A DNA stretch of 64,000 nucleotides from Flavobacteriales bacterium (GTDB lineage Bacteria > Bacteroidota > Bacteroidia > Flavobacteriales_F > PHOS-HE28): assembly GCA_016715895.1 (NCBI GenBank), contig JADJXH010000003.1, positions 930,001 to 994,000 on the forward strand, in the 5' to 3' direction. The position numbers and the translations under genes were made by a program. The notes under the pieces were generated by a model. That model was given only the letters and a program-made list of their open reading frames with translations, was not told where the DNA came from and did not search any database. This document shows, in pieces, positions 43,168-52,324 of this stretch. Positions within the stretch are counted from its first letter, which is position 1. Each line of letters starts with the position of its first letter.

Positions 43168-43197
43168 AAGGCCCTCGGCATGAACGCCGAAGGCCTT
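43168..43197 (-). terminator. Terminator after tRNA-Val
   Basis: A 12-pair hairpin with one mismatch and a 6-base loop (AAGGCC..TCGGC / GCCGA..GGCCTT), followed on the minus strand by a short U-run, lies immediately 3' of the tRNA gene. Confidence 0.75.
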
Positions 43198-43274
43198 GGT
43201 GGGCACTGCAGGATTCGAACCAGCGACCCCTACCCTGTCAAGGTAGTGCTCTGAACCAGCTGAGCTAAGTGCCC
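43197..43274 (-). tRNA. tRNA-Val (anticodon GAC), CCA encoded
   Basis: On the minus strand the sequence runs GGGCACTTAGCTCAGCTGG, then an anticodon arm CTACC-TTGACAG-GGTAG with anticodon GAC, then the TTCGAAT T-loop, and closes with AGTGCCC pairing to GGGCACT. The discriminator A and CCA end are in the DNA (43197-43200). All four arms pair well. It is flanked upstream by a 175-base gap to msrB on the other strand. Confidence 0.95.
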
Positions 43275-43449
43275 GAAGGGGCGGCAAAGGTAACCGCCGG
43301 TTCCGAACCGGCACGACCGCTTGACCTCCCATGCACGGACCCGCCCTCGAAAAGGTCCATCCGTGTTCATCCACGTCCATTCGTGGTGGACCACCAAGGG
43401 TACCCCAGGTATCACGAACGGATCGGGCTTCGCCGCCGTTATCCCCGTG

Positions 43450-43932
43450 ATGCGCTCCCTCCTGTTCCTTTGCGGGCTCACCGCGCTGTCCGCCTGCGGA
43501 CAGGCGCCGTCGAGCCGTCCCCACACCGCCACCGCCATGAAGACCGATGCCGAATGGAAGGCGTCCCTGACGCCGGAAGAGTACCGCGTGCTGCGCCAGA
43601 AGGGCACCGAACGCGCCTTCACCGGCGCGTATTGGGATCATCACGACGACGGCGTGTACCGCTGCGCGGGTTGCGGCCTGGCCCTCTTCGGCAGCGACAC
43701 CAAGTTCGACAGCGGCACGGGCTGGCCCAGCTTCTTCCGTCCGGTGGAGGCCGGCTCCGTGGAAGAGCATACCGACCGCACGCTGGGCATGGTGCGCACC
43801 GAGGTGGTGTGCGGCCGATGCGGTGGCCACCTGGGCCACGTGTTCCCCGATGGGCCCCGTCCCACGGGCATGCGCTACTGCATCAATTCGGTGTCGCTCC
43901 GCTTCGAGCCCACCGCGCCCAAGCGGCCCTGA
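43450..43932 (+). CDS. msrB: Peptide methionine-(R)-S-oxide reductase MsrB (lipoprotein form)
   Basis: A 160-residue protein. The ATG at 43450 begins a lipoprotein signal ([13 protein letters not shown]; Cys16), so the enzyme is anchored in the envelope. Catalytic Cys144 is in [11 protein letters not shown]; the structural zinc is held by Cys72/Cys75 (YRCAGCG) and Cys121/Cys124 ([12 protein letters not shown]). WPSF and EHTDRTLGM segments are standard. It reduces methionine-R-sulfoxide in proteins, here probably in the periplasm, which would need a thiol donor from the cytoplasm or a periplasmic thioredoxin-like protein. Confidence 0.95.
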   Translation: MRSLLFLCGLTALSACGQAPSSRPHTATAMKTDAEWKASLTPEEYRVLRQKGTERAFTGAYWDHHDDGVYRCAGCGLALFGSDTKFDSGTGWPSFFRPVEAGSVEEHTDRTLGMVRTEVVCGRCGGHLGHVFPDGPRPTGMRYCINSVSLRFEPTAPKRP

Positions 43933-43963
43933 GCACTGTCAGCCGCGGCGTGCGGCGGCCGCT

Positions 43964-43971
43964 TACATTTG
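43964..43971 (+). promoter_or_regulatory. Bacteroidota-type -7 box
   Basis: TACATTTG fits TAnnTTTG and ends nine bases before the ATG of the fatty acid hydroxylase gene, giving a very short or absent leader. No clear -33 box was seen. Confidence 0.45.
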
Positions 43972-43980
43972 CGGCGCACC

Positions 43981-44616
43981 ATGGCACAACCCAACGTTTC
44001 GGACAGCGGCCGGATCTTCCAGAACCCGGTGCTGGAGGCCCTGACCAAGACGCACATCGCGATCCCCCTCACCCTGTTCTACGGCAGCGGCGTGGGGGCC
44101 ATGCTCTACGGCATCTTCGGGCTGAAGCTCGATCTGGCGGGCAGCATCGGGATCTTCCTGGTGGGGGCCTTCTTCTTCACCCTGGTGGAGTACCTGGTGC
44201 ACCGCTACTTCTACCACATGGAGGCCGACAACCCCAAGCGGGCCCGCATCCAGTACATCTTCCACGGCATCCACCACGACCACCCGCGCGACAAGAAGCG
44301 GCTGGCCCTGCCCCCGCTGATGACCGTGCTGGTGGCGGCGATGTTCCTGGGGCTGTTCCGCCTGCTGCTGGGGAGCTATGGCTGGGCCTTCGGCGGCGGT
44401 TTCATGGTGGGCTACGCCACCTACCTGCTGGCGCACTACGCCATCCACATCCACCGCCCGCCGAAGAACTTCCTGTCGCTCATCTGGAAGCACCACAACC
44501 TGCATCACTTCGCCGACACCGACGGCGCCTTCGGCGTCAGCTCGCCCTTCTGGGATCATGTGTTCGGCACCATGCCCCGCGACCCGCGCGCCAAGCGCGA
44601 AGCGGCGGGCGCCTGA
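43981..44616 (+). CDS. Sterol desaturase / fatty acid hydroxylase superfamily protein
   Basis: A 211-residue membrane di-iron enzyme with about four helices. The His clusters are complete: EYLVHRYFYH, HGIHHDHPRD, AHYAIHIHRPP and KHHNLHHFADTDG. Length and spacing match fatty-acid 2-hydroxylases, which act on sphingolipid or sulfonolipid acyl chains, or carotenoid hydroxylase-like relatives. In Bacteroidota a role in 2-hydroxylation of membrane lipids is plausible. Start at 43981 follows directly after the promoter box. Confidence 0.88.
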   Translation: MAQPNVSDSGRIFQNPVLEALTKTHIAIPLTLFYGSGVGAMLYGIFGLKLDLAGSIGIFLVGAFFFTLVEYLVHRYFYHMEADNPKRARIQYIFHGIHHDHPRDKKRLALPPLMTVLVAAMFLGLFRLLLGSYGWAFGGGFMVGYATYLLAHYAIHIHRPPKNFLSLIWKHHNLHHFADTDGAFGVSSPFWDHVFGTMPRDPRAKREAAGA

Positions 44617-44687
44617 ACCGGGATCCCGCGTACGCCACCACACGACCCTGACGACCGGGAGTTGCGCTCACCCAAGCGGCGAACAGA

Positions 44688-45845
<1,158 letters not shown>

Positions 45846-45901
45846 GCCCATGTGCCCAGTTGCCCATGTGGACATGTGCGCAGGTGCGCAGGTGCCCATG
45901 G
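45846..45901. repeat. Short degenerate repeat upstream of the cysteine desulfurase
   Basis: Overlapping imperfect copies of TGCCCATGTG and GGTGCGCA fill this stretch, for example GTGCGCAGGTGCGCAGGTG. It is in the gap between the desulfurase start and the AT-rich island. It resembles the low-complexity spacer repeats elsewhere in the window. Confidence 0.5.
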
Positions 45902-46084
45902 ACCGCGGGAGCCGCGAATTTACCGCCTTCCGGGCACGCAGGCGCCGCGGCCACGCACCGGCATCCCAGCCGCGCTCACACCTCCGACCCTTCCGCTTGT
46001 GGACGGCGGGGCGTATCTTGGCGTCATGGGGTGGGCCCGCAGCTTCGGACGTCCCGAGGTGCGTATAGCGACCCGGTTCATGGA

Positions 46085-46122
46085 GGATATACGAACTGGT
46101 TCGTATATCCAACGTTGCCGCA
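46085..46122 (+). repeat. Left recombination-site-like hairpin (attC-like half site)
   Basis: A perfect 12-base inverted repeat (GGATATACGAAC-TG-GTTCGTATATCC, 46085-46110) is followed by AAC and then GTTGCCGCA (46114-46122). The last nine bases are the reverse complement of the end of cassette 1 (TGCGGCAAC, 46938-46946). It marks the boundary from GC-rich to AT-rich DNA. A complementary left core box was not found, so this may be an attI-like or partial site. Confidence 0.6.
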
Positions 46123-46130
46123 CATTTAAA

Positions 46131-46922
46131 ATGACAGAAACAGAAGCCATAGTAACAGCAGCAAAACATTACTGCATTGACAATTTTAGATATTGGTCGA
46201 ACAGGTATCAAAATGAAAGGACTGGTAATGACTTTCCTTACACCTATACTGACAACGACTATAACCTCTTTCCCAGATACAATGCCTTGAGTGCAATTCG
46301 ACAGGGAATAGAATACTTCACAGGAAAAGAATTTCAAGATATTAAATCTTGTAAGCTAATTCTAATAAAAACAGGAAAGGAAAGTCAAAGTCCTTTTACT
46401 GAAAAGACACAAAATAAAATAGAGCAAAAAGCAATTCAGGAAGAACGAGATAAATTCGTGCAATTCATTGATAATATTGAAAGTTCCGTTTTAAAAACCG
46501 TTGAACCATTACCTTACAGAAGGAGATTAAAAGATGACGAACGAGAGACAATACGTCAAGTATTAACTGATAAATGGAGAGTTGACGGGTATTGGGTGCC
46601 ATTGATAGAATCAAGTCCTGAAGTGACAACTATATTTTTGGATAAAGAGAATTTGACGGAAAGGGACGAAACCCAGATTGCGGACTTCATTAAGCAGAAA
46701 GCCGAAGGTCGATTATATGAAATCACTGAAGAGCAACTTGACTATGAGATTGACCAAAGTGAATTCGATATTGACTGTTATGAGACATTCTATTGCGATA
46801 AAACTTTCAATTGGCTCGTTTATGGTTCACACGAAGGAACTTTAGCGTTTGGCGGTAAAGAATTGCTCGACTTTGTCCAACAGGTTTTTGCGGACAGAAA
46901 AGAAATGATTAATAATTGGTAA
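46131..46922 (+). CDS. Cassette gene 1: hypothetical protein
   Basis: A 263-residue, acidic, soluble-looking protein starting at the ATG at 46131, just inside the AT-rich island. There is no signal peptide and no family I recognise. Notable parts: ATAAKHY-like N-terminus (TEAIVTAAKHYCIDNFRYW), YNALSAIRQGIEYFTGKEF, a Glu/Lys-rich helix (EKTQNKIEQKAIQEERDKFVQFI), and a C-terminal EFDIDCYETFYCDKTFNWLVYGSHEGTLAFGG that reads like a Imm/SMI1-type or uncharacterised cassette protein. A longer frame reaches back to GC-rich DNA (ATG at 46026) but crosses the hairpin, so the shorter start is preferred. Base composition and codon use differ sharply from the surroundings. Confidence 0.65.
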   Translation: MTETEAIVTAAKHYCIDNFRYWSNRYQNERTGNDFPYTYTDNDYNLFPRYNALSAIRQGIEYFTGKEFQDIKSCKLILIKTGKESQSPFTEKTQNKIEQKAIQEERDKFVQFIDNIESSVLKTVEPLPYRRRLKDDERETIRQVLTDKWRVDGYWVPLIESSPEVTTIFLDKENLTERDETQIADFIKQKAEGRLYEITEEQLDYEIDQSEFDIDCYETFYCDKTFNWLVYGSHEGTLAFGGKELLDFVQQVFADRKEMINNW

Positions 46923-46937
46923 AAAAGAAAAAAACGA

Positions 46938-47001
46938 TGCGGCAACAACGGGTATAGTGCATGCCCTGCGGGACACGCACCATACCCAAACCGTTACCTG
47001 C
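46938..47001 (+). repeat. attC-like site 1
   Basis: The outer boxes are TGCGGCAAC and GTTACCTGC. The inner arms GGGTATAGTGC (46950-46960) and GCACCATACCC (46977-46987) pair at 10 of 11 positions, with a small CCC/GGG hairpin at the tip and unpaired AAA/AAC bases on the sides. Such imperfect hairpins with extrahelical bases are typical of single-strand recombination sites of integrons. Confidence 0.6.
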
Positions 47002-47016
47002 AAGCTAAAAAAGTCA

Positions 47017-47601
47017 ATGAGACAATTAATAATCTTACTAATTCTAACAACCACCCTGACTGCTTACTGTCAAGATGGGAATCTTCATTTAATTGATGCA
47101 GTCAAAACAAAAGAGACGAAAGAAAATATTGAAAAATGGTTAGTTGGTTATTGGAGTTTTATTGAAATGAAATCACCGGAAGGTGAAAAAATTGACACTC
47201 TTTTTCATAAGGCAGGTGACCAAATCATAGGGACAGAAGTAATCGAACGGACAGACTATGCATTCAATGAAAACATGACTTACGCAAACAACTCCGTTCT
47301 TTCTTCCACAGACCCTGTTAACCCTGACTCAACTCTAGGTACATGGTACTATGACAGACAGAAAAAAGAGTTGATTTTAGAGTTTCATAGTCCGATTGAG
47401 CCTGACTTAAATGGAATTCCTGAATCCTACATTAAGCAGATGAAAGAACTTGGCATGTTTAAACCTCAAACTTATACGTTTTTAGAAATCCATTCTGTAA
47501 GCGAAAACGAATTAGTAATTATTGAACATAGGGCACATGAAGAGAACGAATTGATTTATAATTTACTCTATTACAGAAAAAATAAAAAAGCCAGCAGGTA
47601 A
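47017..47601 (+). CDS. Cassette gene 2: small secreted hypothetical protein
   Basis: A 194-residue protein. The ATG at 47017 begins a signal peptide (MRQLIILLILTTTLTAYCQ); an upstream in-frame ATG in the hairpin gives no signal and is unlikely. The mature part has WLVGYWSFIEMKSPEGEKIDTLF and FLEIHSVSENELVIIEHRAHEENELIYNLLYYRK, a lipocalin-like or calycin-like strand pattern, similar to uncharacterised secreted Bacteroidota proteins that estimate a test against a reference (no firm family). Its TAA stop lies inside the left core box of the next attC-like site, a common cassette feature. AT-rich compared with neighbours. Confidence 0.65.
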   Translation: MRQLIILLILTTTLTAYCQDGNLHLIDAVKTKETKENIEKWLVGYWSFIEMKSPEGEKIDTLFHKAGDQIIGTEVIERTDYAFNENMTYANNSVLSSTDPVNPDSTLGTWYYDRQKKELILEFHSPIEPDLNGIPESYIKQMKELGMFKPQTYTFLEIHSVSENELVIIEHRAHEENELIYNLLYYRKNKKASR

Positions 47602-47706
47602 CAATGGCTATCAAACATAGGGCGGACAGTGGTTTCCGTAAGTTTTCGGGCTTTAACAAAGTTCGCTTCGGGCGGACAGTTAAGTGCTCCGAAACGCCCT
47701 ACGTTT
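47594..47706 (+). repeat. attC-like site 2 (long imperfect hairpin)
   Basis: It begins GCAGGTAAC (47594-47602). Arms AAACATAGGGCG (47613-47624) and CGCCCTACGTTT (47695-47706) pair at 11 of 12 positions. Inside, GGGCGGACAGT occurs twice (47620-47630 and 47670-47680). The expected right-hand GTT box is not clear (sequence continues CATACCCGAGACC), so the end of the array may be degenerate. Confidence 0.55.
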
Positions 47707-47729
47707 CATACCCGAGACCGTCAACCCCC

Positions 47730-49109
47730 TCACCCCTCTCCCAGCTCCCGCACAACGCGTTGGGCCAGGGCATCCGCCTCGGGCATGCTGGGGGCTTCGG
47801 CATAGACGCGGATGATGGGTTCGGTGTTGCTGCGGCGCAGGTGCACCCAGGTGTTGCCGAACTCGATGCGCAGGCCGTCCACCGTGCTGTGGGGTTGGGC
47901 GGCGTAGCGCCGCTGCATGCGGTCCACCAGGGCCTGCACGTCCACGCCGGGCCGCAGTTCGATCTTGTTCTTGCTGATGAAGTAGTCCGGGTAGCTGCGC
48001 CGCAGCTCCAGGCAGCTGCAGCCGCGCCGGGCCAGCAGGGTGAGGAAGAGGGCGATGCCCACGAGCGCATCGCGGCCGTAGTGCAGTTCGCTGAGGATGA
48101 CGCCGCCGTTGCCTTCGCCGCCGATGGGCGCGTTCACCTGCCGCATCAGCTCCACCACGTTCACCTCGCCCACCGCGCTGGCATGGCGGGTGCGGCCGTG
48201 GCGCGCGGCCACGTCGTTCAGGGCGCGCGTGCTGCTGAGGTTGCTCACCGTGTCGCCGGGGCGGTGGGCCAGCACATGGTCCGCGCAGGCCACCAGGGTG
48301 TACTCCTCGCCGAACAGGCTGCCGTCCTCGCACACCAGCGCCAGGCGGTCCACGTCCGGGTCCACACTGATGCCCAGATGGGCGGTGCGCTTCACCACCT
48401 CGGCGCAGAGGTCGGTGAGGTGCTCGGGCAGGGGCTCGGGGTTGTGGGGGAAGTGGCCGGTGGGTTCGCAGTACAGCTTCACCACCTCCACGCCCAGGGC
48501 CTCCAGCAGCAGGGGGACGGCCACCCCGCCCACGCTGTTCACCGCGTCCACCACCACCGTGTACTTCCGGGCGGCGATGGCCTGGGCATCCACGAGGTCC
48601 AGCTTCAGGATGGCGTCGATGTGCTTCCGGGTCCAGCTGTCGTCGGTGCGCACGCGGCCCAGGTGGTCCACCTCGGCGAAGGTGTAGGCGTCGTTCTCCG
48701 CCAGGCGCAGCACCTCGGCCCCGTCGGCGGCGCTGATGAACTCGCCTTGGGCGTTGAGCAGCTTGAGGGCGTTCCACTGCTTGGGGTTGTGGCTGGCCGT
48801 GAGGATGATGCCGGCATCGGCGCCTTCGCCAGGCACGGCCATCTCCACGGTGGGCGTGGTGGCCAGGCCCAGGTCGATGACCTCGAAGCCCAGGCCCACG
48901 AGGGTGCCACGCACCAGGTCGGCCACCATCGGACCACTGAGGCGGGCGTCGCGGCCCAGCACCAACTTCGGCGCTGGTTTACCGCTGCGCTGGAGGACGA
49001 GCGTGCCGAAGGCGGCGGTATAGCGGACCACGTCGAGGGGCGAGAGGCCTTCGCCGGGGCGGCCACCGATGGTGCCGCGGATGCCGGAGATGGAGCGGAT
49101 GAGGGTCAT
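47730..49109 (-). CDS. glmM: Phosphoglucosamine mutase-like phosphohexomutase
   Basis: A 459-residue alpha-D-phosphohexomutase. The phosphoserine loop is TASHNPKQWN (Ser106), the Mg site is SVDPDVDRLAL, the sugar loop is GGEGNGGVI, and the phosphate-binding end is RRSNTEPIIRVYAEA. The ATG at 49109 gives the standard start MTLIRSISGIRGTIGG. In Bacteroidota this clade is annotated as phosphoglucosamine mutase, which makes glucosamine-1-phosphate for peptidoglycan and LPS. A phosphomannomutase activity cannot be excluded. It is bounded by the cassette island on one side and the IS element on the other. Confidence 0.85.
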   Translation of the reverse strand: MTLIRSISGIRGTIGGRPGEGLSPLDVVRYTAAFGTLVLQRSGKPAPKLVLGRDARLSGPMVADLVRGTLVGLGFEVIDLGLATTPTVEMAVPGEGADAGIILTASHNPKQWNALKLLNAQGEFISAADGAEVLRLAENDAYTFAEVDHLGRVRTDDSWTRKHIDAILKLDLVDAQAIAARKYTVVVDAVNSVGGVAVPLLLEALGVEVVKLYCEPTGHFPHNPEPLPEHLTDLCAEVVKRTAHLGISVDPDVDRLALVCEDGSLFGEEYTLVACADHVLAHRPGDTVSNLSSTRALNDVAARHGRTRHASAVGEVNVVELMRQVNAPIGGEGNGGVILSELHYGRDALVGIALFLTLLARRGCSCLELRRSYPDYFISKNKIELRPGVDVQALVDRMQRRYAAQPHSTVDGLRIEFGNTWVHLRRSNTEPIIRVYAEAPSMPEADALAQRVVRELGEG

Positions 49110-49211
49110 GGGAATGGGGTGTTCCTGAGCGGGTGCAAAGGTGGAACCCACGCGGTCGCCTCTGTCGGTCGGCGGCGGAGGTCTTCAACGGGGGGGTGTG
49201 AGCGGGGCAGA

Positions 49212-50592
49212 GACTGTTCAGTAAAGTGTGTCAGGCCGGATTGCGAACTTCAACACCTGACCCATGGAGGACAAGACGGACAAGTTCGATTACGAAGCCT
49301 TCGAGAAGGAGGCCATGAAGCAATTGCTACTGGGCAAGCCCTTGAGCGGCAGCGATGGGGTGCTGACCCCGCTGGTGAAGCGACTGATGGAGGCCTCGCT
49401 ACGGGGCGAGCTGAGCGCTCACCTGGCCGAGGAGCCGCCTGGAGGTAACCGGCGCAACGGACATGGGCGCAAGCGGGTGAAGACCGCCCACGGAGAGGTG
49501 GAGATCGCCACGCCGCGCGACCGTGAGGGAACCTTCGACCCGGTGCTGCTGCCCAAGCGCGAGCGCGTGCTGAACGCCGAGCTGGACATGAAGATCATCA
49601 AGCTCTACGGGCTTGGGATGAGCCAGCGCGACATAAGCGACCATGTGCGGGACCTGTACGGCATCGAGGTGAGCGAGGCCACGATCAGCGCGGTGACCGA
49701 CCAGGTGATCGCCGATGTACAGACCTGGCGGCAGCGGCCCTTGGAGGCGCGCTACGCGATCGTGTGGCTCGATGCCATCCACTTCAAGGTGAAGCAGGAA
49801 GGGCGCGTGGTGAACAAGGCCGTATACACCGCCTTGGGCGTTGGCCCCGATGGCCACAAGGACCTGCTGGGCCTGTACGTGGGGCAGAGCGAAGGGGCCA
49901 AGTTCTGGCTGGGCGTGCTGGGCGACCTGCGCCAACGCGGCGTGGAGGACATGCTGATCGCATGCATCGACAACCTGAGCGGCTTCTCCGACGCGATCTC
50001 CTTGGTGTACCCACAGAGCGATATCCAGCTCTGCATCGTGCACCAGGTGCGCAATACCCTGAAGTACATCAGCTACAAGCACTACAAGGAGGTGGTCAAG
50101 GACATGCGGGCCATCTACCGGGCCCCTGGTGAGCAGCAAGCGCTGCATGCCCTGGAGGTCTTCAGCGACAAATGGGGGAACGCTACCCGCAGGCGGTGAG
50201 CTCCTGGCACACCAACTGGCCGCTGCTGGCCAGCCAGTACCGCTACAGCGAGCGCATCCGGCGGCTCATCTACACCACCAATCCCATCGAGGGCTTCCAC
50301 GCTCAGCTGCGCAAGTACACCAAGACCAAGCGCGTCTTCGACAACGACATGGCCCTGCTCAAGCTGCTCTATCTGGCCCAGCAGCGCATCGTGGAGAAAA
50401 TGGCCGCCAAGCCCATCTTCGCTTGGAGGGAGATAGCCGCCGAGCTACGCCTGCTCTTCGGCCCACGCTTCGATCCACAGGCGATCAACACCGATCAACA
50501 GGTTCTGAGTCTCCCCCGGACCCCCTCGTTCAAAACCCAACAACATCAACATCATCAGCAATAACGATGATGACACACTTTATCTAACAGAC
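49212..50592 (+). mobile_element. IS256-family insertion sequence (inactive by frameshift)
   Basis: A 1.38-kb element whose ends are imperfect inverted repeats: left CTGTTCAGTAAAGTGTGTCA (from 49214) and right TGACACACTTTATCTAACAG (50571-50590), differing at three of 20 positions. It holds one transposase gene in two frames. I could not find a clear 8- or 9-base target duplication, so the insertion may be old. It lies between glmM and degenerate tandem repeats. Confidence 0.85.
49264..50564 (+). pseudogene. IS256-family transposase, frameshifted
   Basis: The first frame (49264-50199) gives 311 residues with Asp170 in YAIVWLDAIHFKVKQ, Asp236 in ACIDNLSGFSDAI, and the family motif LCIVHQVRNTL. 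It then goes out of frame after DKWG. The reading continues in the next frame from WGERYPQAVSSW to the Glu of YTTNPIEGFHAQLRK and the end at 50564. Together they make a full-length DDE transposase of about 430 residues. The break is at a run of five G (near 50174); six G would restore the frame. It is either a true indel, a homopolymer sequencing error, or less likely a frameshifting site. Confidence 0.85.
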
Positions 50593-50818
50593 CCCCTGCC
50601 TCCAGCCTCCAGCTTCCAGCCACAAGCCGCAGGCCGCCAGCCACCAGCCACAGGCTTCCAGCCGCAGGCCTCCTGCCTCCAGCCGCAGGCCACAAGCTTC
50701 CAGCTGGCCGCCGCGAGCGTCCATCTTCCCTCTTGGTCCTTCCCTCTTGATCCTTCCTCCTTGGTCCTTTCTGCTTGGTCCTTCCTCTTGATCCTTCATC
50801 CTTGGTCCTTCTCCAGGC
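50593..50818. repeat. Two blocks of degenerate tandem repeats
   Basis: Block A (about 50594-50707) consists of 7-base variants such as CCAGCCA, CAGGCCT and TCCAGCC. Block B (about 50723-50818) repeats a roughly 14-base unit of the type TTCCCTCTTGGTCC / TTCCTCTTGATCC about seven times. There is no gene here; the open frames are composition artefacts. It looks like a replicative or slippage-made intergenic spacer. Confidence 0.75.
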
Positions 50819-50886
50819 CCGGGTCGATCCCCCGGTGGGTTGTGCATAACACATTTCCGGCGACCCCGGCCCGCCATGGGGTTCCC

Positions 50887-50894
50887 TATTTTTG
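50887..50894 (+). promoter_or_regulatory. Bacteroidota-type -7 box of the TPR operon
   Basis: TATTTTTG fits TAnnTTTG and ends 17 bases before the ATG of the TPR protein. The -33 region is not clear. If real, the leader is only about a dozen bases. Confidence 0.45.
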
Positions 50895-50911
50895 AGGGAA
50901 CTTTGCCGCGC

Positions 50912-52324
50912 ATGAACGAAGGCCCTTCCCCCCTGCCCGACCGCGAGGACGACCGCACGGACCACGTGCAACGCTTCGAGGCGATGCTGAGCCGGAACGA
51001 CCATTACTTCTTCGACGTCGAGGAGTTCGAGCTGATCATCGAGCACTACCTGGACAACAACGAGCCCAAGAAGGCGCGGCAGGTGCTGGACTACGCGCAC
51101 AAGCAGCATCCGGGCTCGGTGGACCTGTTGTTCTGCGAGGCGCAGGTGCTGATGGGCATGGGCCGGTTGAACCGCGCCCTGGAGGTGCTGGACAGCATCG
51201 CCAAGCTGGAGCCCTACAACGAGGATGTGCACCTGCACAAGGCCGGCATCCACAGCCAGTTGCGCAACTACCGCAAGGCCATCGAGCACTACCGGAAGGC
51301 GCTGGAGCTGGCCGAGGAGGGCCTGGACGACATCTACCTGGACCTGGCCTTCGAGCATGAGAACTGCGAGCAGTTCGACGAGGCCATCGGCTGCCTCAAG
51401 AAGGCCCTGGAGGTGAATCCCGAGAACGAGGCCGTGCTGTACGAGCTGGCCTACTGCTACGACCTGGCCGAGGCGCACGAGGCCAGCGTGGTCTTCTTCC
51501 GCCACTTCACCAACGAACACCCGTACAGCTTCGTGGCCTGGTACAACCTGGGCAACGCGCTGGCCAAGCTGGGCCGGTTGGAGGAGAGCAACAACGCCCT
51601 GGACCTCTGCCTGGCGATCGAGGAGGAGTTCAGTTCGGCCTATTTCAGCAAGGCGCGCAACCTGTTGCAGCAGGGTTCCTACGAGGAGGCCATCGCCTGC
51701 TACCAGGAGACCCTGAACATCGACGGTCCGCAGGCCGTCACCTTCAGCTACATCGGCGAGTGCTTCGAGAAGATGGAGCGCTACGAGCAGGCGCTGATCC
51801 ATTATGACCAGGCGCTGGCGCTGGACCCCAACTGGGTGGACGCGTGGATCGGGCGCGGCGTGGTGAAGGACTACCAGGGTCGGCTGGTGGAGGCCATCAA
51901 GGACCTGGAGCAGGCGGTGCGGATCTCCCCGGACACCGGCGACGGCTGGTTCTACCTGGCCAACGCGCTGGCCCGCGCCGAACGCTGGGAGGCGAGCATC
52001 CAGGCCTACGAGCGCCTGAACACCATGGAACCCGAGAACCTGGAGGGTTGGCTGGACCATGCCGACCTGATGATGCACCTGAAGGGGCCGGAGGCCGCGC
52101 TGGCCAAGCTGCGGGAGGGCGAACTGGTGCACAAGCTGACCCCACGCTACAAGTACCGGATGGCGAGCTACCTGCTGCGCTGCGGACGCCAGCAGCAGGC
52201 CCTGCTCGAGCTGGAGGAGGCGCTGATGGCCGACCATGCCGGTCACGCCCAGTTGCTGGAGCACCACCCCGAAGCGGCCGCCATGCCGCAGGTGATGCAC
52301 CTCATCGAGCTCTACAAGCGATGA
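50912..52324 (+). CDS. Tetratricopeptide-repeat protein
   Basis: A 470-residue cytoplasmic protein made almost entirely of about twelve TPR-type helix pairs (for example KAIEHYRKALELAEEGLDDIYLDLAFEHENCEQFDEAIGCLKKALEVNPEN, YLANALARAERWEASIQAYERLNTMEPENLEGW). These scaffolds bind partner proteins. It overlaps the ComA-like gene by four bases, so it may work with it or simply share its message. No other domain is visible. Confidence 0.9.
   Translation: MNEGPSPLPDREDDRTDHVQRFEAMLSRNDHYFFDVEEFELIIEHYLDNNEPKKARQVLDYAHKQHPGSVDLLFCEAQVLMGMGRLNRALEVLDSIAKLEPYNEDVHLHKAGIHSQLRNYRKAIEHYRKALELAEEGLDDIYLDLAFEHENCEQFDEAIGCLKKALEVNPENEAVLYELAYCYDLAEAHEASVVFFRHFTNEHPYSFVAWYNLGNALAKLGRLEESNNALDLCLAIEEEFSSAYFSKARNLLQQGSYEEAIACYQETLNIDGPQAVTFSYIGECFEKMERYEQALIHYDQALALDPNWVDAWIGRGVVKDYQGRLVEAIKDLEQAVRISPDTGDGWFYLANALARAERWEASIQAYERLNTMEPENLEGWLDHADLMMHLKGPEAALAKLREGELVHKLTPRYKYRMASYLLRCGRQQQALLELEEALMADHAGHAQLLEHHPEAAAMPQVMHLIELYKR

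Larger units (their letters stand above)
46114..47706 (+). mobile_element. Two-gene integron-cassette-like array without integrase
   Basis: An AT-rich island in GC-rich DNA with two same-direction genes, each closed by a long imperfect inverted repeat. Cassette 1 starts GTTGCCGCA and ends TGCGGCAAC; cassette 2 starts GTTACCTGC and ends GCAGGTAAC. In each case the start is the exact reverse complement of the end of the same cassette. This is expected if each was once a circle with an attC site split at G/TT. No integrase gene is in the window, so it would be a cassette cluster lacking an integrase. The core boxes deviate from the canonical GTTRRRY, so this is inference, but the two independent 9-base matches are hard to explain otherwise. 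Confidence 0.65.

Noticed and set aside
50174..50199. Programmed -1 frameshifting in the transposase
   Set aside because: The run is G5 without a classical X-XXY-YYZ heptamer or clear downstream pseudoknot; members of this family normally have a single frame, so a mutation or sequencing error is simpler.
49204..50600. Target-site duplication around the IS element
   Set aside because: The eight bases next to each end (GGGGCAGA and CCCCTGCC) are not direct repeats, so no duplication can be claimed.
50593..50818. Possible CRISPR array
   Set aside because: The units are adjacent and degenerate without spacers of constant length, and no cas genes are present.
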